Assembly: GCA_023394955.1 (NCBI GenBank)
Contig: JAEWZY010000040.1
Location: forward strand, 1-31,936
Reading direction: 5' to 3'
Length of the DNA stretch: 31,936 nt
Source: Bacillota bacterium
GTDB lineage: Bacteria; Bacillota; UBA4882; UBA8346
Position 1 is the stretch's first letter, and each line of letters opens with the position of its first letter. Below the pieces are notes generated by a model. The model worked only from the letters and a program-made list of their open reading frames with translations, had not been told where the DNA came from and ran no database searches. This document shows, piece by piece, positions 31,860 through 31,936 of this stretch. The position numbers and the translations under genes are program-made.

Positions 31860-31936
31860 ATGAAAAAGTTACTCGTTCTCTTGATGGCTCTCGTAATGAC
31901 CCTTTCCGTTGGATACGTAACATTGGCCAGTACCAT
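31860..31936 (+). CDS. Second beta-barrel-like protein, N-terminus only (runs off the window)
   Basis: Twenty-five codons are visible, encoding a signal peptide identical at 18 of 25 positions to that of the preceding barrel gene (MALVMT and GYVT are shared). GGAGGG lies eight bases before ATG31860. It is evidently a tandem paralogue. The mature protein lies beyond the window. Confidence 0.8.
   Translation, partial: MKKLLVLLMALVMTLSVGYVTLAST

Overview
The window reads as chromosomal DNA of a spore-forming member of the Bacillota (Firmicutes) that probably also has an outer membrane. Sporulation markers are YqfC, YqfD, SpoIID and a Spo0E-like phosphatase. Gene order (yqfC-yqfD-phoH-pgpH-ybeY-dgkA-cdd-era, and queA-tgt-yajC with secD-secF) is of the Firmicutes kind. 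The right edge, however, carries two tandem genes for secreted beta-barrel-like proteins, the first ending in the aromatic C-terminus typical of outer-membrane barrels. That combination fits a diderm spore-former (Limnochordia/Hydrogenispora-like or similar); the exact placement is inference. Base composition looks uniform and no tRNA, rRNA, CRISPR array, transposase or prophage gene was seen.

Layout. 1-1018: a monocistronic Spo0E-like gene with its own promoter and terminator, then about 0.65 kb without a convincing gene. 1019-1840: Ku (+). 1981-4327 (-): a small unknown gene and a LemA/TPM-domain cluster. 4527-5600 (-): HD-GYP phosphodiesterase. 5753-11286 (-): dtd, relA/spoT, recJ, uppP. 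11595-12194 (+): lytic transglycosylase. 12547-14613 (-): a NagD-like HAD phosphatase and a protein with two tandem HD domains, the first apparently dead. 14776-15600 (+): membrane-anchored TPR protein. 15676-19074 (-): secF, secD, a 134-aa membrane protein and two very small membrane proteins, transcribed from a perfect-consensus promoter. 19205-30773 (-): a tightly packed series yqfC, yqfD, phoH, pgpH, ybeY, dgkA-PAP2 fusion, cdd, GNAT, era, spoIID, queA, tgt, yajC. 31034-end (+): tandem beta-barrel genes.

How the genes work together. The long minus-strand series combines RNA and ribosome maturation (YbeY, Era, PhoH), nucleotide and second-messenger signalling (Cdd, PgpH), lipid-carrier recycling (DgkA-PAP2), queuosine tRNA modification (QueA, Tgt), protein export (YajC, next to SecDF) and sporulation (YqfC, YqfD, SpoIID). 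Many starts overlap the preceding stop, which suggests translational coupling. Envelope functions recur: UppP, DgkA-PAP2, lytic transglycosylase, SecDF/YajC, LemA and the barrels.

Most notable: the tandem-HD protein with a degenerate first copy; the paired barrel genes sharing a 16-nt leader motif, one copy lying in a possible mini-ORF; very short membrane-protein genes at the head of the secDF operon with an almost leaderless promoter arrangement; the DgkA-PAP2 fusion; and an inverted-repeat element separating queA from tgt.
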